Shown here one piece after another: positions 40,503 to 50,200 of a stretch of 64,000 nt of DNA; position 1 is the first letter of the stretch; the number at the start of each line of letters is the position of its first letter. The notes beneath the pieces are model-generated. The model saw nothing but the letters and a program-made list of their open reading frames with translations. It ran no database searches and had not been told where the DNA came from. The stretch covers positions 434,001-498,000 of the forward strand of contig NZ_JSYN01000002.1 of assembly GCF_000812965.1 (NCBI RefSeq). Reading direction: 5' to 3'. This DNA comes from Pedobacter kyungheensis. Lineage in GTDB: Bacteria; Bacteroidota; Bacteroidia; Sphingobacteriales; Sphingobacteriaceae. Made by a program: the position numbers and the translations under genes.

Positions 40503-41342
40503 ATGAAAAACACCTTTCTTGCATTTGCCTTCCTCTTACTTATTTCTTCGCTTAGTTCCTGTGTAGTACTCTCGCCTAAAAAGTATAAAGCATTACTTGG
40601 TACAAAAGATTCGCTGTATACTGCCTTTAACGAGGGTTTGATTAAAATTGAAAACCTCGAAAAAGAAGTAAACAGGTTAAAGAAAGATACCACCCTGATG
40701 GCCGAAGAGCTTCGCGATTTGCAGAACAGTTACAACACCGTTGATGCGAATTATAAAAAACTAAAAAGCAATTCATCATCAGAAATTACCAAACTATCTG
40801 GTGATCTGGCAGCCCGCGAAAAACGCCTTAAAGAAGTAGAAGAAGTGCTGCGCAAACGCGATGAAGCAACCAATGCGCTTAAAGAAAAATTACAGCAGGC
40901 TTTACTGGGCTTTACCAAAAGCGGCTTAACCGTTGAAATTAAAAACGGAAAGGTTTATGTATCGTTAACCGATAAACTCTTATTCCCGTCAGGAAGTATT
41001 ATTATCGATGAAAAAGGTAAACAGGCCCTTACCCAACTGGCCAATGTATTAAAACAACAGCCCGAAATTAACATTGCAGTTGAAGGCCATACCGATAACC
41101 AGAAAATAAACAACCTGGGCCAGATTAAGGATAACTGGGATTTAAGTGTATTGAGGGCAACTTCGGTTGTGCGTTACCTTACCGAAAACGAGAAGGTAGA
41201 AAGTGTGAGGATGACTGCTACCGGTAAAGGCGAATTCCAGCCATTGGGTTCAAATGCAAATGCTGATGGAAGAAGTAAAAACAGAAGAATTGAAATTGTA
41301 CTCTCGCCAAAACTGGATGAACTTTACAACCTGATTAAATAA
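40503..41342 (+). CDS. OmpA family lipoprotein with coiled coil
   Basis: 279 residues from the ATG at 40503. The signal peptide MKNTFLAFAFLLLISSLSSC has its lipobox cysteine at 20. A coiled-coil-like stretch spans about 40-135 (heptads around LIKIENLEKEVNRLKK and LREEVLRKR-type repeats). An OmpA C-terminal domain follows at about 150-270: LLFPSGSIIIDEKGKQAL, INIAVEGHTDN and NRRIEIVLSP. The Asp of GHTDN and the Arg of NRRIEI are the residues that bind meso-diaminopimelate. It would tether the outer membrane to peptidoglycan. An upstream in-frame start at 40446 lies in repeats and would destroy the signal peptide. Confidence 0.88.
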   Translation: MKNTFLAFAFLLLISSLSSCVVLSPKKYKALLGTKDSLYTAFNEGLIKIENLEKEVNRLKKDTTLMAEELRDLQNSYNTVDANYKKLKSNSSSEITKLSGDLAAREKRLKEVEEVLRKRDEATNALKEKLQQALLGFTKSGLTVEIKNGKVYVSLTDKLLFPSGSIIIDEKGKQALTQLANVLKQQPEINIAVEGHTDNQKINNLGQIKDNWDLSVLRATSVVRYLTENEKVESVRMTATGKGEFQPLGSNANADGRSKNRRIEIVLSPKLDELYNLIK

Positions 41343-41373
41343 TATATTGAGTCGAAAGTCTCAATTTCGGAGT

Positions 41374-41413
41374 CGGTTAACTGATTTGGCAACATACAGT
41401 TAACCGATTTTTA
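41374..41413 (+). terminator. terminator built from a GTTAAC word
   Basis: CGGTTAACTG (41374-41383) and CAGTTAACCG (41397-41406) form a perfect 10-base stem with a 13-base loop and a T-rich tail (ATTTTTATTTT). It ends the OmpA lipoprotein transcript and stands between convergent genes. The stem is the same GTTAAC word that makes up the intergenic repeats. Confidence 0.75.
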
Positions 41414-41442
41414 TTTTACAGTTAACCTTAAGCCATTAACCG

Positions 41443-44034
41443 TTACAGGTTTTGGTGACGGCGATAAGACTTTAGAATCTTGAAAGTATGCTCAAATTCG
41501 CTGCCGCTCAGGTTGGCATAATCTGGCATAGAAAGTTTGTGTACCGTTAAGAAATTAAGAAGCTCTTTAATTACATTCGATACTTCTTCCGATTCTTCTG
41601 TATGTTTCAAAGTATCTATCTTGTTAAGCAGGAGCGAAATCTCAAACATTTTGAAATCATTTTTACTGGTTAATTCAAGACCAATGTTAGCTTCAACCAA
41701 TGCCTGCTCATAGTTATTGGTGGCACTGTAAAAATTAGCTTTAAAAACACTGAAGCTTGCCAGTATAAAACTGGTGTAATAGGTATAATCGCTGCTGATG
41801 ATCTTATCTACGAACTGAATAATGCGCTGTGCCTTTTTAAAATAATTGAGCTTAATGTAAGTATGTCCGAGATGGATAAGCAGAAAAGGTGAAAATACTG
41901 AGTGGCGTAAATAAAAAAGATTCGGATATTTGCTTAATATGGCCATAATAAAACGGTGGCATTCGGCGTAGCTCTTTTGAGAAAATAACAAAATCAGCAC
42001 CATGCGGTACGACAAAATTTCGGCAGAAGTCATTTCCTCATTTTTGCATGGTGTACTGCGGTCTATATCCTGGCAAAGCCTGATAATTTTTTCTTCGAGC
42101 GTTTTGCTGTCGCCAGGCTTATTAGCCAGGTTATTGTAGAAATAAAGAATTAGATCATAAGGATTAATCGGGAAAAGCTCATTTAACCGCTTATAAGTTC
42201 TTTTAAGCGATTGCATGGTATTGGCCAGGGCATTTTTATCTACATCAATCAGGTTAACATTGCATTCGATTACATGCAACATAATCTGGATATCCTCGTT
42301 GAGCACATTTTCAGAAATTGTTTTTACCGTTTCTTTGTACAGCCGGCTCATTGTTCTTCCGGTAGCCATAATATCGATAAAATCCATTCCAATACTTAAC
42401 TTGTTAAAGTTAGAATTGGCTTTGCCCAGCTCAAATTTGGAAACGTAGCAGATAAAATCAAAAGCACTGTTTTTTTCGGTGTTGCTAAATGGCAGCCTGA
42501 AAATGTTTTTGAGGGCTGCAATTTCGTTCCGGTTAATACAGAAGCGGATAGACCAGTTTAAAATGTGGTAACGGAGACTGCTCTGAACCGTAAAATAATT
42601 TAAAATGTATTCAAAAAATGACTTATCGGGTTTGTATGCAAACTTATCCGTTATTTGTATAAACAGAAAATAGGTGTAAATATCATCGTTCAAAAACCGC
42701 ACAATCTCAGTGGGAATGGCGGTGCTCAATCTTTTTTCTTCTATAATAATACCTGCATGTAAAAGTTCTTCATATGCATCGGGATAACAGTTAATATAAC
42801 TCAGTATTTTTTCCTTTGATACCCTTAGTTTTTTACTTCCTTCAGAGATCGAATCGCTTATTTTCTTAAGGAGGAATATTTTTTCGGTACTTTTCTTAGC
42901 CAGAAATACACGTCTTTCCAGAAAATAATTAATCAGTTCGTAACAAAGTAATGGGTTATCGAGCTCGAGATGGTGGTTTTCTTCTTTAAGCTTGAAATAA
43001 ACCTGTAACCAGAATGGGGTTTTAAACTGCGTTAAGAGGGGAGGGCTAACATCAGCTTTATTGATTACTTTATTCTCGATATGACTGAGGGTGTAGAGTA
43101 CTTCTTCGGTATTGAGTGACGGGACGTTGCTCAGGGTGTCGTCATCGTAAAAGAGACCTGTATACCACGATTTGGTTAACGATGCCGATCCGTAAATAGC
43201 GGGCTGGAGATTAATCCAGCTATTCGTTCGGAGTGCGAAAACGAGTTTAACAAAATTATTCTCTTCAATACTATATAAAAAATCGATAAACGTTTTAAAA
43301 TAATTGCTTTTGGTTAAATGTTCGTCAATGCCATCCACAATAATTACAAAGCGCCCTTCACGTTTATCGGGGTTCTTTTTAAAAAAGCCAATCAGTTCGG
43401 TAAGGCTGTTAAATTTAAACTCTTTTAAAAACCATTCCTGCAAAGTGCTTCCGGTTTGAATAATGGTGTTAATACTGGTCGAATTAACCATTAAAACGAT
43501 ATCATTTTTATAAAGGGCATTTTCTGAGAGGAAAAAATACTCGATCATATGCGATAATAATATCGATTTGCCCTGTCCTGGCTGCGCACTAATGGTGGTA
43601 AACTGATAATTATTTTTTAAAAAATAATCGAAATCCGGAAAAAAGAAACTCCGGTTGGCGGTAGTATTAAAGGGAACGCCAGAGTTATTTTTATTGGCTA
43701 TTAAAGATACTTCGGTAATGGCGTGTGTCTTTAATTTCAAATCCTGCCAGATGCTTTGTACAGAGGTTGTCTGATTTTCTTTGTCTTTACAAAACGAATC
43801 CCAGTCGTTGTAACCGATGTATTGTGATAAACTGTTTAGGGTAAAAAGTGAAAATTTATGTAACGTGTTGGCGAAGCCAAAGAAGCGTTTAATGGTGGTT
43901 TCGCTTACATAATTCTTGGTTTCCTGAAATACGTACTCAGAAATGATCTTACAATGGGCAGGATCGATATTTCTCAAGCCTGATTTTATAAGGACAAACT
44001 TCCTAAGTTCAATAAGGAGATCGTTAGTATTCAT
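41443..44034 (-). CDS. NACHT-type STAND ATPase with HTH-like N-terminus and TPR-like tail
   Basis: 863 residues, cytoplasmic. Residues 1-85 contain VSETTIKRFFGF, then FTLNSLSQYIGYNDWDSFC, a small domain I know from the N-termini of Bacteroidota regulators; it reads like a helix-turn-helix, but that is inference. The NTPase core has Walker A AQPGQGKS (150-157), the NACHT-type Walker B FVIIVDGIDE (229-238, with the D-G-x-D-E pattern) and a sensor-like VFALRTNSW near 265-273. A helical region follows, and near the C-terminus TPR-like helices (HLGHTYIKLNYFKKAQRIIQ, YEQALVEANIGLELT). The order sensor repeats, STAND switch and output domain fits a ligand-triggered regulator. It faces the giant adhesin gene across 246 bases. 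An antiphage NACHT role is the main alternative. Confidence 0.75.
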   Translation of the reverse strand: MNTNDLLIELRKFVLIKSGLRNIDPAHCKIISEYVFQETKNYVSETTIKRFFGFANTLHKFSLFTLNSLSQYIGYNDWDSFCKDKENQTTSVQSIWQDLKLKTHAITEVSLIANKNNSGVPFNTTANRSFFFPDFDYFLKNNYQFTTISAQPGQGKSILLSHMIEYFFLSENALYKNDIVLMVNSTSINTIIQTGSTLQEWFLKEFKFNSLTELIGFFKKNPDKREGRFVIIVDGIDEHLTKSNYFKTFIDFLYSIEENNFVKLVFALRTNSWINLQPAIYGSASLTKSWYTGLFYDDDTLSNVPSLNTEEVLYTLSHIENKVINKADVSPPLLTQFKTPFWLQVYFKLKEENHHLELDNPLLCYELINYFLERRVFLAKKSTEKIFLLKKISDSISEGSKKLRVSKEKILSYINCYPDAYEELLHAGIIIEEKRLSTAIPTEIVRFLNDDIYTYFLFIQITDKFAYKPDKSFFEYILNYFTVQSSLRYHILNWSIRFCINRNEIAALKNIFRLPFSNTEKNSAFDFICYVSKFELGKANSNFNKLSIGMDFIDIMATGRTMSRLYKETVKTISENVLNEDIQIMLHVIECNVNLIDVDKNALANTMQSLKRTYKRLNELFPINPYDLILYFYNNLANKPGDSKTLEEKIIRLCQDIDRSTPCKNEEMTSAEILSYRMVLILLFSQKSYAECHRFIMAILSKYPNLFYLRHSVFSPFLLIHLGHTYIKLNYFKKAQRIIQFVDKIISSDYTYYTSFILASFSVFKANFYSATNNYEQALVEANIGLELTSKNDFKMFEISLLLNKIDTLKHTEESEEVSNVIKELLNFLTVHKLSMPDYANLSGSEFEHTFKILKSYRRHQNL

Positions 44035-44187
44035 GAATTAACGTATGGGGATGACTAACGCTAATGTCATCATAATTTCACAATTGAGGAAATCTATTCA
44101 CGAAGAATGCTCGCTATGAATAAAATGAATGGATTGGGTTTGCGGAAAATGAATAGCAATGGATGAAATAGCAACCTGTCCAAGATT

Positions 44188-44195
44188 TAGATTTG
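44188..44195 (+). promoter_or_regulatory. -7 promoter element before the giant adhesin gene
   Basis: TAGATTTG at 44188-44195 fits TAnnTTTG and lies about 85 bases before the ATG at 44281. No -33 TTTG stands at the usual distance, so an activator may be needed. In the 246-base divergent gap (44035-44280) no clear dyad was found. Confidence 0.4.
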
Positions 44196-44280
44196 TCATG
44201 ATTATATAATGCACCTATAAAAACATTTACCTAACGGCAGCATTACCACAACATAGTAAGTCTTCTAAACAACGCCTGAC

Positions 44281-47200
44281 ATGATGAAAACTCATACTTT
44301 TTCGTCCCGAATAGGGATAGTCCGCAATACATGTGTTGCAATCATCATTTTATTAACGCTCTTCTCATCAAAATCGTATGCGCAAACAAAAGTTTTTGCA
44401 AATACTGTATCTGCACAAAGCCATGTAGATAATGCAACTAATGCAACTTTGAACGACAACACGTTTGCTACCGTAAATTCTTATGGCGGCATTGCTGTTG
44501 GTTTAGGTAGCTATAGCGGTGAGTTGGAGCTCAAATATCCGGCAGCAGTTTCTGCGGGTGTTACTTCATACATCAGGCTTGATTTTGACGGAGATATATT
44601 AAACAGGCTACTGGGCGGAAGTCTTGGTGGCTTGCTGGCCAATGTAGGCGGAACAGTTGTACTGGGTAACCACTCTTTCGAGGTTGGTGCCAGAAATGGT
44701 GCTACCTCTGTATTAAGCGGGAGCAGCACTGCAGCCTTCTCTGCCGAAAACTTACGATTGGTTAAAGATGCCAATGGTTTCTTTTATGTAGCCATTACGC
44801 CGACACAGGCTTATGATAGGGTATATATAAAAGATGTAACCAATGCAGTATTACTCGGCGTATCTAACAATACCAAGGTATATTATGCATTTTATACATC
44901 TGGTACCGATCCCTGCGCCCAGGCATTTGCTACGGGATATGAGGGAACCGGAATAACGCTCGATGCGCTTCAGTTGGGTAGCTCAGGTGTTACCAACAGC
45001 GAAAGGGCCATTGATGCTGATCCGAATAATTTTTCTCAACTTAGTTTAGGTATACTTGGCGTGGCATCATCCATTAGCCAAAATTTTTATTTTGCAACCC
45101 CTTCAAATGTTGGAGATGATATTACCCTGAGGCTGAGCTCTACGCCAGCTTTATTGAATGCCGGCGTTTTAAAAAATATTTCAATTACTGCCTATAACGG
45201 CAACCAGCAGGTTTACACTTCAACGGTAGATCCGGCTTTGTTAAGCTTAGATTTACTGGGACTGTTAAACAGCGGTCAGCCGGCATCCATTCCATTCACG
45301 CCTGGTTCAAATATTGTTTTCGATAGGGTAAAAGTTACCCTTGGTTCGTTAGTTAACTTAAACCTTACACAAACCATTCAGGTTTATGGGGTAACCCGTT
45401 CGGCGGGCAGGCCTACTTTTACAGCTCCGGCAAGTAATGCCATAGCTGCATGTTATAATACCCCCGTTGCTTTACAGGCAACTACTTTAAGCGCAAACGA
45501 ACTGATCTGGTACGATGCGATAGAAGGAGGAACTGCTTTACAAACAGTTGCATATAACGGTACTTTTACCACACCGGCCTTAACTGCAAATAAAACTTAT
45601 TATGTTTCGGCCCGCAGGGTAGGTTGTACTGCTGAGTCGGTTAGGGTACCAGTTGTAATTACGGTAAACCCGCAGATTATTTTTAATGGATCGACCTTAA
45701 CCAATGCCACTGCAGGCTTTGCCTATGCCAAACAACTGGATGTGGCCACAGGTGGTACACCAGGTTATACTTATGCCTTAGCTTCTGGCAGTACTTTGCC
45801 CGCTGGTTTAAGTTTATCGGCAAGTGGTGCAATAACCGGAACACCGAGTGTGCCGAATACCTACACTTTTTCTGTTGTAGCAAAAGATACTAAAAACTGT
45901 ACCGCAACTGCAACTTATACTTTAACTGTTACCGCAACTTTGGCGCTTACGCCAGGTGCTTTGCCAGCAGGTATAACCGGAACAGTGTATGCAACACAAA
46001 CCATTCCGGCTGCAACAGGAGGTACAGGGCCTTATACTTATTCGGCTACGGGTGTTCCTCCGGGGTTAACTTTCAATCCGGCTACAAGAGAAATCAGCGG
46101 AACGCCAACCCAACCCGGAACTTATACTATTCCGGTTACAGTTGTTGATGCCAACGGCAATACGCTTACTTCAAACTATACCCTAAAAATTACTGATCCG
46201 TTAATTTTACCGGCAGCAACATTGGCTAACGGAACTACCGGAACAGCATATACTACACAGGTTATACCTGCTGCAACAGGAGGTACTACGCCTTATACTT
46301 ATTCGGCAACAGGACTTCCTCCGGGTTTAACCTTTAATCCATCAACCAGGGCCATTACGGGTACGCCAACAACTGCCGGTATTTATACTGTGCCTGTTAC
46401 TGTAACTGATGCTGATGGTAAAACCGTAACAACCAGTTACAGTATTACGGTTAATAATCCTTTATTGTTACCTGCAGCTACTTTGCCTGATGGAACGGAG
46501 GGAGCAGTTTATGCTACTCAAACTTTGCCGGCAGCAACAGGCGGTGTTGGTCCGTATACTTATGTAGCTACCGATCTTCCGGCAGGCTTAACATTCAACC
46601 CGGCAACCAGAGAGCTTACCGGTACACCCACACAGGCAGGTAATTATGCCATTAGTGTTACCGTTACCGATAGTCAGAATACAACAGCAAGTAATACCTA
46701 TCCGATTAAAGTAAACGGAACATTAAGCTTGCCAACCAAAACTTTACCTAATGGTGTGGTGGGTACAACTTATCCGACACAAACTTTACCAGCTGTAACA
46801 GGTGGTACTGCTCCTTATACTTATGCGGCAACCAATCTGCCTCCGGGATTAACATTTAATCCAGCCACGAGAGAAATTAGTGGAACACCAACACAAGGCG
46901 GAACTTATAATGTAGCTTTAACAGCAACAGATGCCAATGGAAACAAAGCCACTACAGCTTATGCCATAACTGTAGGTGTGAATGCACCGGTTGTAGCTTC
47001 TGCTACGGTATGTTCGGGTAGTACTGCGACTTTAACGGTAAGCAATTTACAGCCAGGCGTAACCTATAACTGGTATGCTTCAACCGGCAGCACACCATTA
47101 GCCACCAATAACAACGGTACTTTTGTAACACCAACAGTAAATGCCGCAACTGTATTTTATGTTGAAGCCGTTTCCGGAACAGCAGTAAGTACAAGAACGT

Positions 47201-50200
47201 CTGTTTCAGTTTCGGTTAATCCACCGGCTACGCTGGCAACAGTAACTACCAATAATCAGAATATCAATTCGGGCCAAAGCACAACATTAACTGCAACAGC
47301 CGATGCTGGTAATACCGTTGCCTGGTTCGATGCACCAACAGCCGGAACACAGGTTGGAACCGGAAACTCGTTCACAACGCCTGCTTTAACAGCATCTAAA
47401 ACTTATTATATTGAAACAACCAGTTCAAGCGGTTGTAAAAGTGCGAGTCGTGTAGCAGTAACCGTTACCGTAATTAACGGAGGTGGTGCAACTGCATGTA
47501 ACGCGGCAAACTCACAAAATTCGGGTATAAACGGCGTTTGTTTACTGTGCGGAATTACCGGTGCCGGAAATTCTACCGATGCGGATGCAACTAACTTTAC
47601 CAGAATCAACTTAGCAGTAGGTGTAGGTGCAACAGGTTACCAACAGTTAATTTTCCCTGCGGCTGGCGTAGCTACCGATAGCATCCGTTTAGATTTGGCT
47701 TTACCAAGCGGCCTGGCCGATGTTGGTTTGCTAAACAATATTACGGTTACGGTATACAATGGTACAACGGTAGTAAAAACAACACAAATCAGTGCCGCGC
47801 TATTAAACCTTCAACTTTTATCGGCTAACCGTTTTGCAGCAACTGTTGCAGCAGGTGGTGTGTATGATAGGGTACAGGTAAGCTTTGGAGCCGTAGTTTC
47901 GGCATTAAGCAGTTTAGATATTTATGGAGCCACTGTGGTTTACCCGAACCCGACCTTTATTTCGGGAGCACAAACCATTTGCTCGGGTGGTACTGCAGCA
48001 TTAAGTGCAACAGCAAACGGTGGTACTACTTTAGCCTGGTTCGATGCACCAACAGGTGGCACACAGGTTGGTACCGGAGCAAACTTTACTACTCCGGCTT
48101 TAACCGCTACCACAACTTATTATGTACAGGTAAGCAAAGGCAGCTGTTCAAATACAACAAGAGTGCCAGTTACCGTAACGGTTAACCCGGCAATTGTATT
48201 TGCAGGAACCACTTTAACCAATGCTACAATTGCATCGGCTTACAGCAAACAGCTTCCGGTTGCAACAGGTGGTACACCAGGTTATACTTACGCTTTGGCG
48301 GCAGGCAGTACTTTGCCAGCTGGTTTAACTTTATCGCCAGGTGGTTTAGTAAGCGGAACACCTACTGCTACTGGCAACCCAACTTTTGATGTGGTGGTTA
48401 CCGATAGCAAAAATTGTACGACAACAGCTACTTTCGCCTTAACTGTAACACAATCACTGGCTTTAGCTCCTGGAGCATTGCCAAACGGTGTAACTGGTAC
48501 AGCCTATACCACAAACGGAATTCCGGCTGCAACAGGTGGCACGGGTCCATATAATTATTCGGCCACAGGTTTGCCTCCGGGTTTAACCTTTAACCCTGCC
48601 ACAAGAGAAATTACAGGTACCCCAACACAAGTTGGAACCTTTACCATACCGGTTACAGTAACTGATGCCAATGGCAATACCATTACTTCAAGTTATACCT
48701 TAAAAGTAACCGATCCGCTGGTATTACCTGCAGCAACTTTAGCTAACGGAACTACCGGAACGGTTTATCCAACACAAACTATTCCATCGGCAACTGGCGG
48801 CTCATCGCCATACACTTATGCAGCTACTGGTCTTCCTGCCGGATTAACCTTTAACCCTGCAACAAGAGAAATTACGGGTACTCCAACAACCGCCGGAACT
48901 TTCACAGTGCCGGTAACGGTTACCGATGCTGATGGAAAAACAATAACAACCAACTATAGCATTACGGTGGTTAATCCGCTATTGTTGCCAGCAGCAACCC
49001 TACCTGATGGAACAGAGGGAACAGTTTATGCCACTCAAACTTTACCAGCAGCAACAGGTGGTGTTGGTCCATATACTTACGTAGGTGCGAATTTACCAGC
49101 CGGCTTAACTTTTGATCCTGCTACAAGAACCATTTCTGGTACACCTACACAAGCCGGAAATTATTCGATTGGTGTTACCGTTACGGATAGTGAGGGCAGG
49201 ACTGCAAGTAATACCTATGCATTAAAAGTAATTGGTGTATTATCATTACCAGGTGCAACCTTACCAAACGGTGTGGTAGGTACAGCCTATCCAACGCAAA
49301 CTCTACCAGCTGTAACAGGCGGTACTGCACCATATACGTATTTAGCAACAGGCCTTCCTCCTGGATTAAGCTTTAATACTGCAACCAGAGAAATTACAGG
49401 TACACCAACATTAGGTGGAAACTACACCATTTCGTTAACGGCTACTGATGCAAACGGAAACAAAGCAACAACAGCTTACAGCTTAACCGTTACGGTTAAT
49501 GCACCTGTGGTTGCGGCAGCAACAGTTTGCGCTGGCAGTCCGGCTACCTTAAGTGTTAGCAATTTACAGGCAGGTGTAACCTATAACTGGTACGCATCAA
49601 CCGGAAGTACGCCATTGGCAAGCAATAACAATGGTACTTTTGTAACCCCGGCAGTAACTTCAGCAACTGTATTTTATGTAGAAGCGGTATCGGGAACTGC
49701 AGTAAGTTCAAGAACTGCTGTAAATGTTTCGGTTAACCCTGCTGCAACTTTGGCAACGGTTACTACCAACAGCCAGGTAATTAATAGTGGTCAGTCTACT
49801 ACTTTATTGGCTACTGCCGATGCGGGTAACACCATTCAATGGTACGATGCCGCTACCGATGGAAACCAGGTAGGTGCAGGTACTTCGTTTACTACTCCGG
49901 CCTTAACTACCAATACAACTTATTACGTAGAAACAACCAGCAGCAATGGTTGTAAGAGCGCAAGCCGCGTAGCAGTAACCGTTACTGTTTTAAATGGTGG
50001 CGGTGGAACAGCTTGTAATGCTGCAAACGCACAAAACTCGGGTATTAACGGAATTTGTTTACTGTGCGGAATTACCGGTGCAGGAAACTCTACTGATGCT
50101 GATGCGAGCAACTTTACCAGAATATCGCTTGCGGTAGGTGTTGGTGCTTCGGGCTACCAACAATTAATATTCCCATCAGCTGGCGTTGCTACCGATAGTG

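Noticed and set aside
41443..44034. Certain antiphage NACHT system
   Set aside because: No nuclease, TIR or pore-forming effector domain is visible and no other defence gene lies nearby, so only a STAND switch can be supported.
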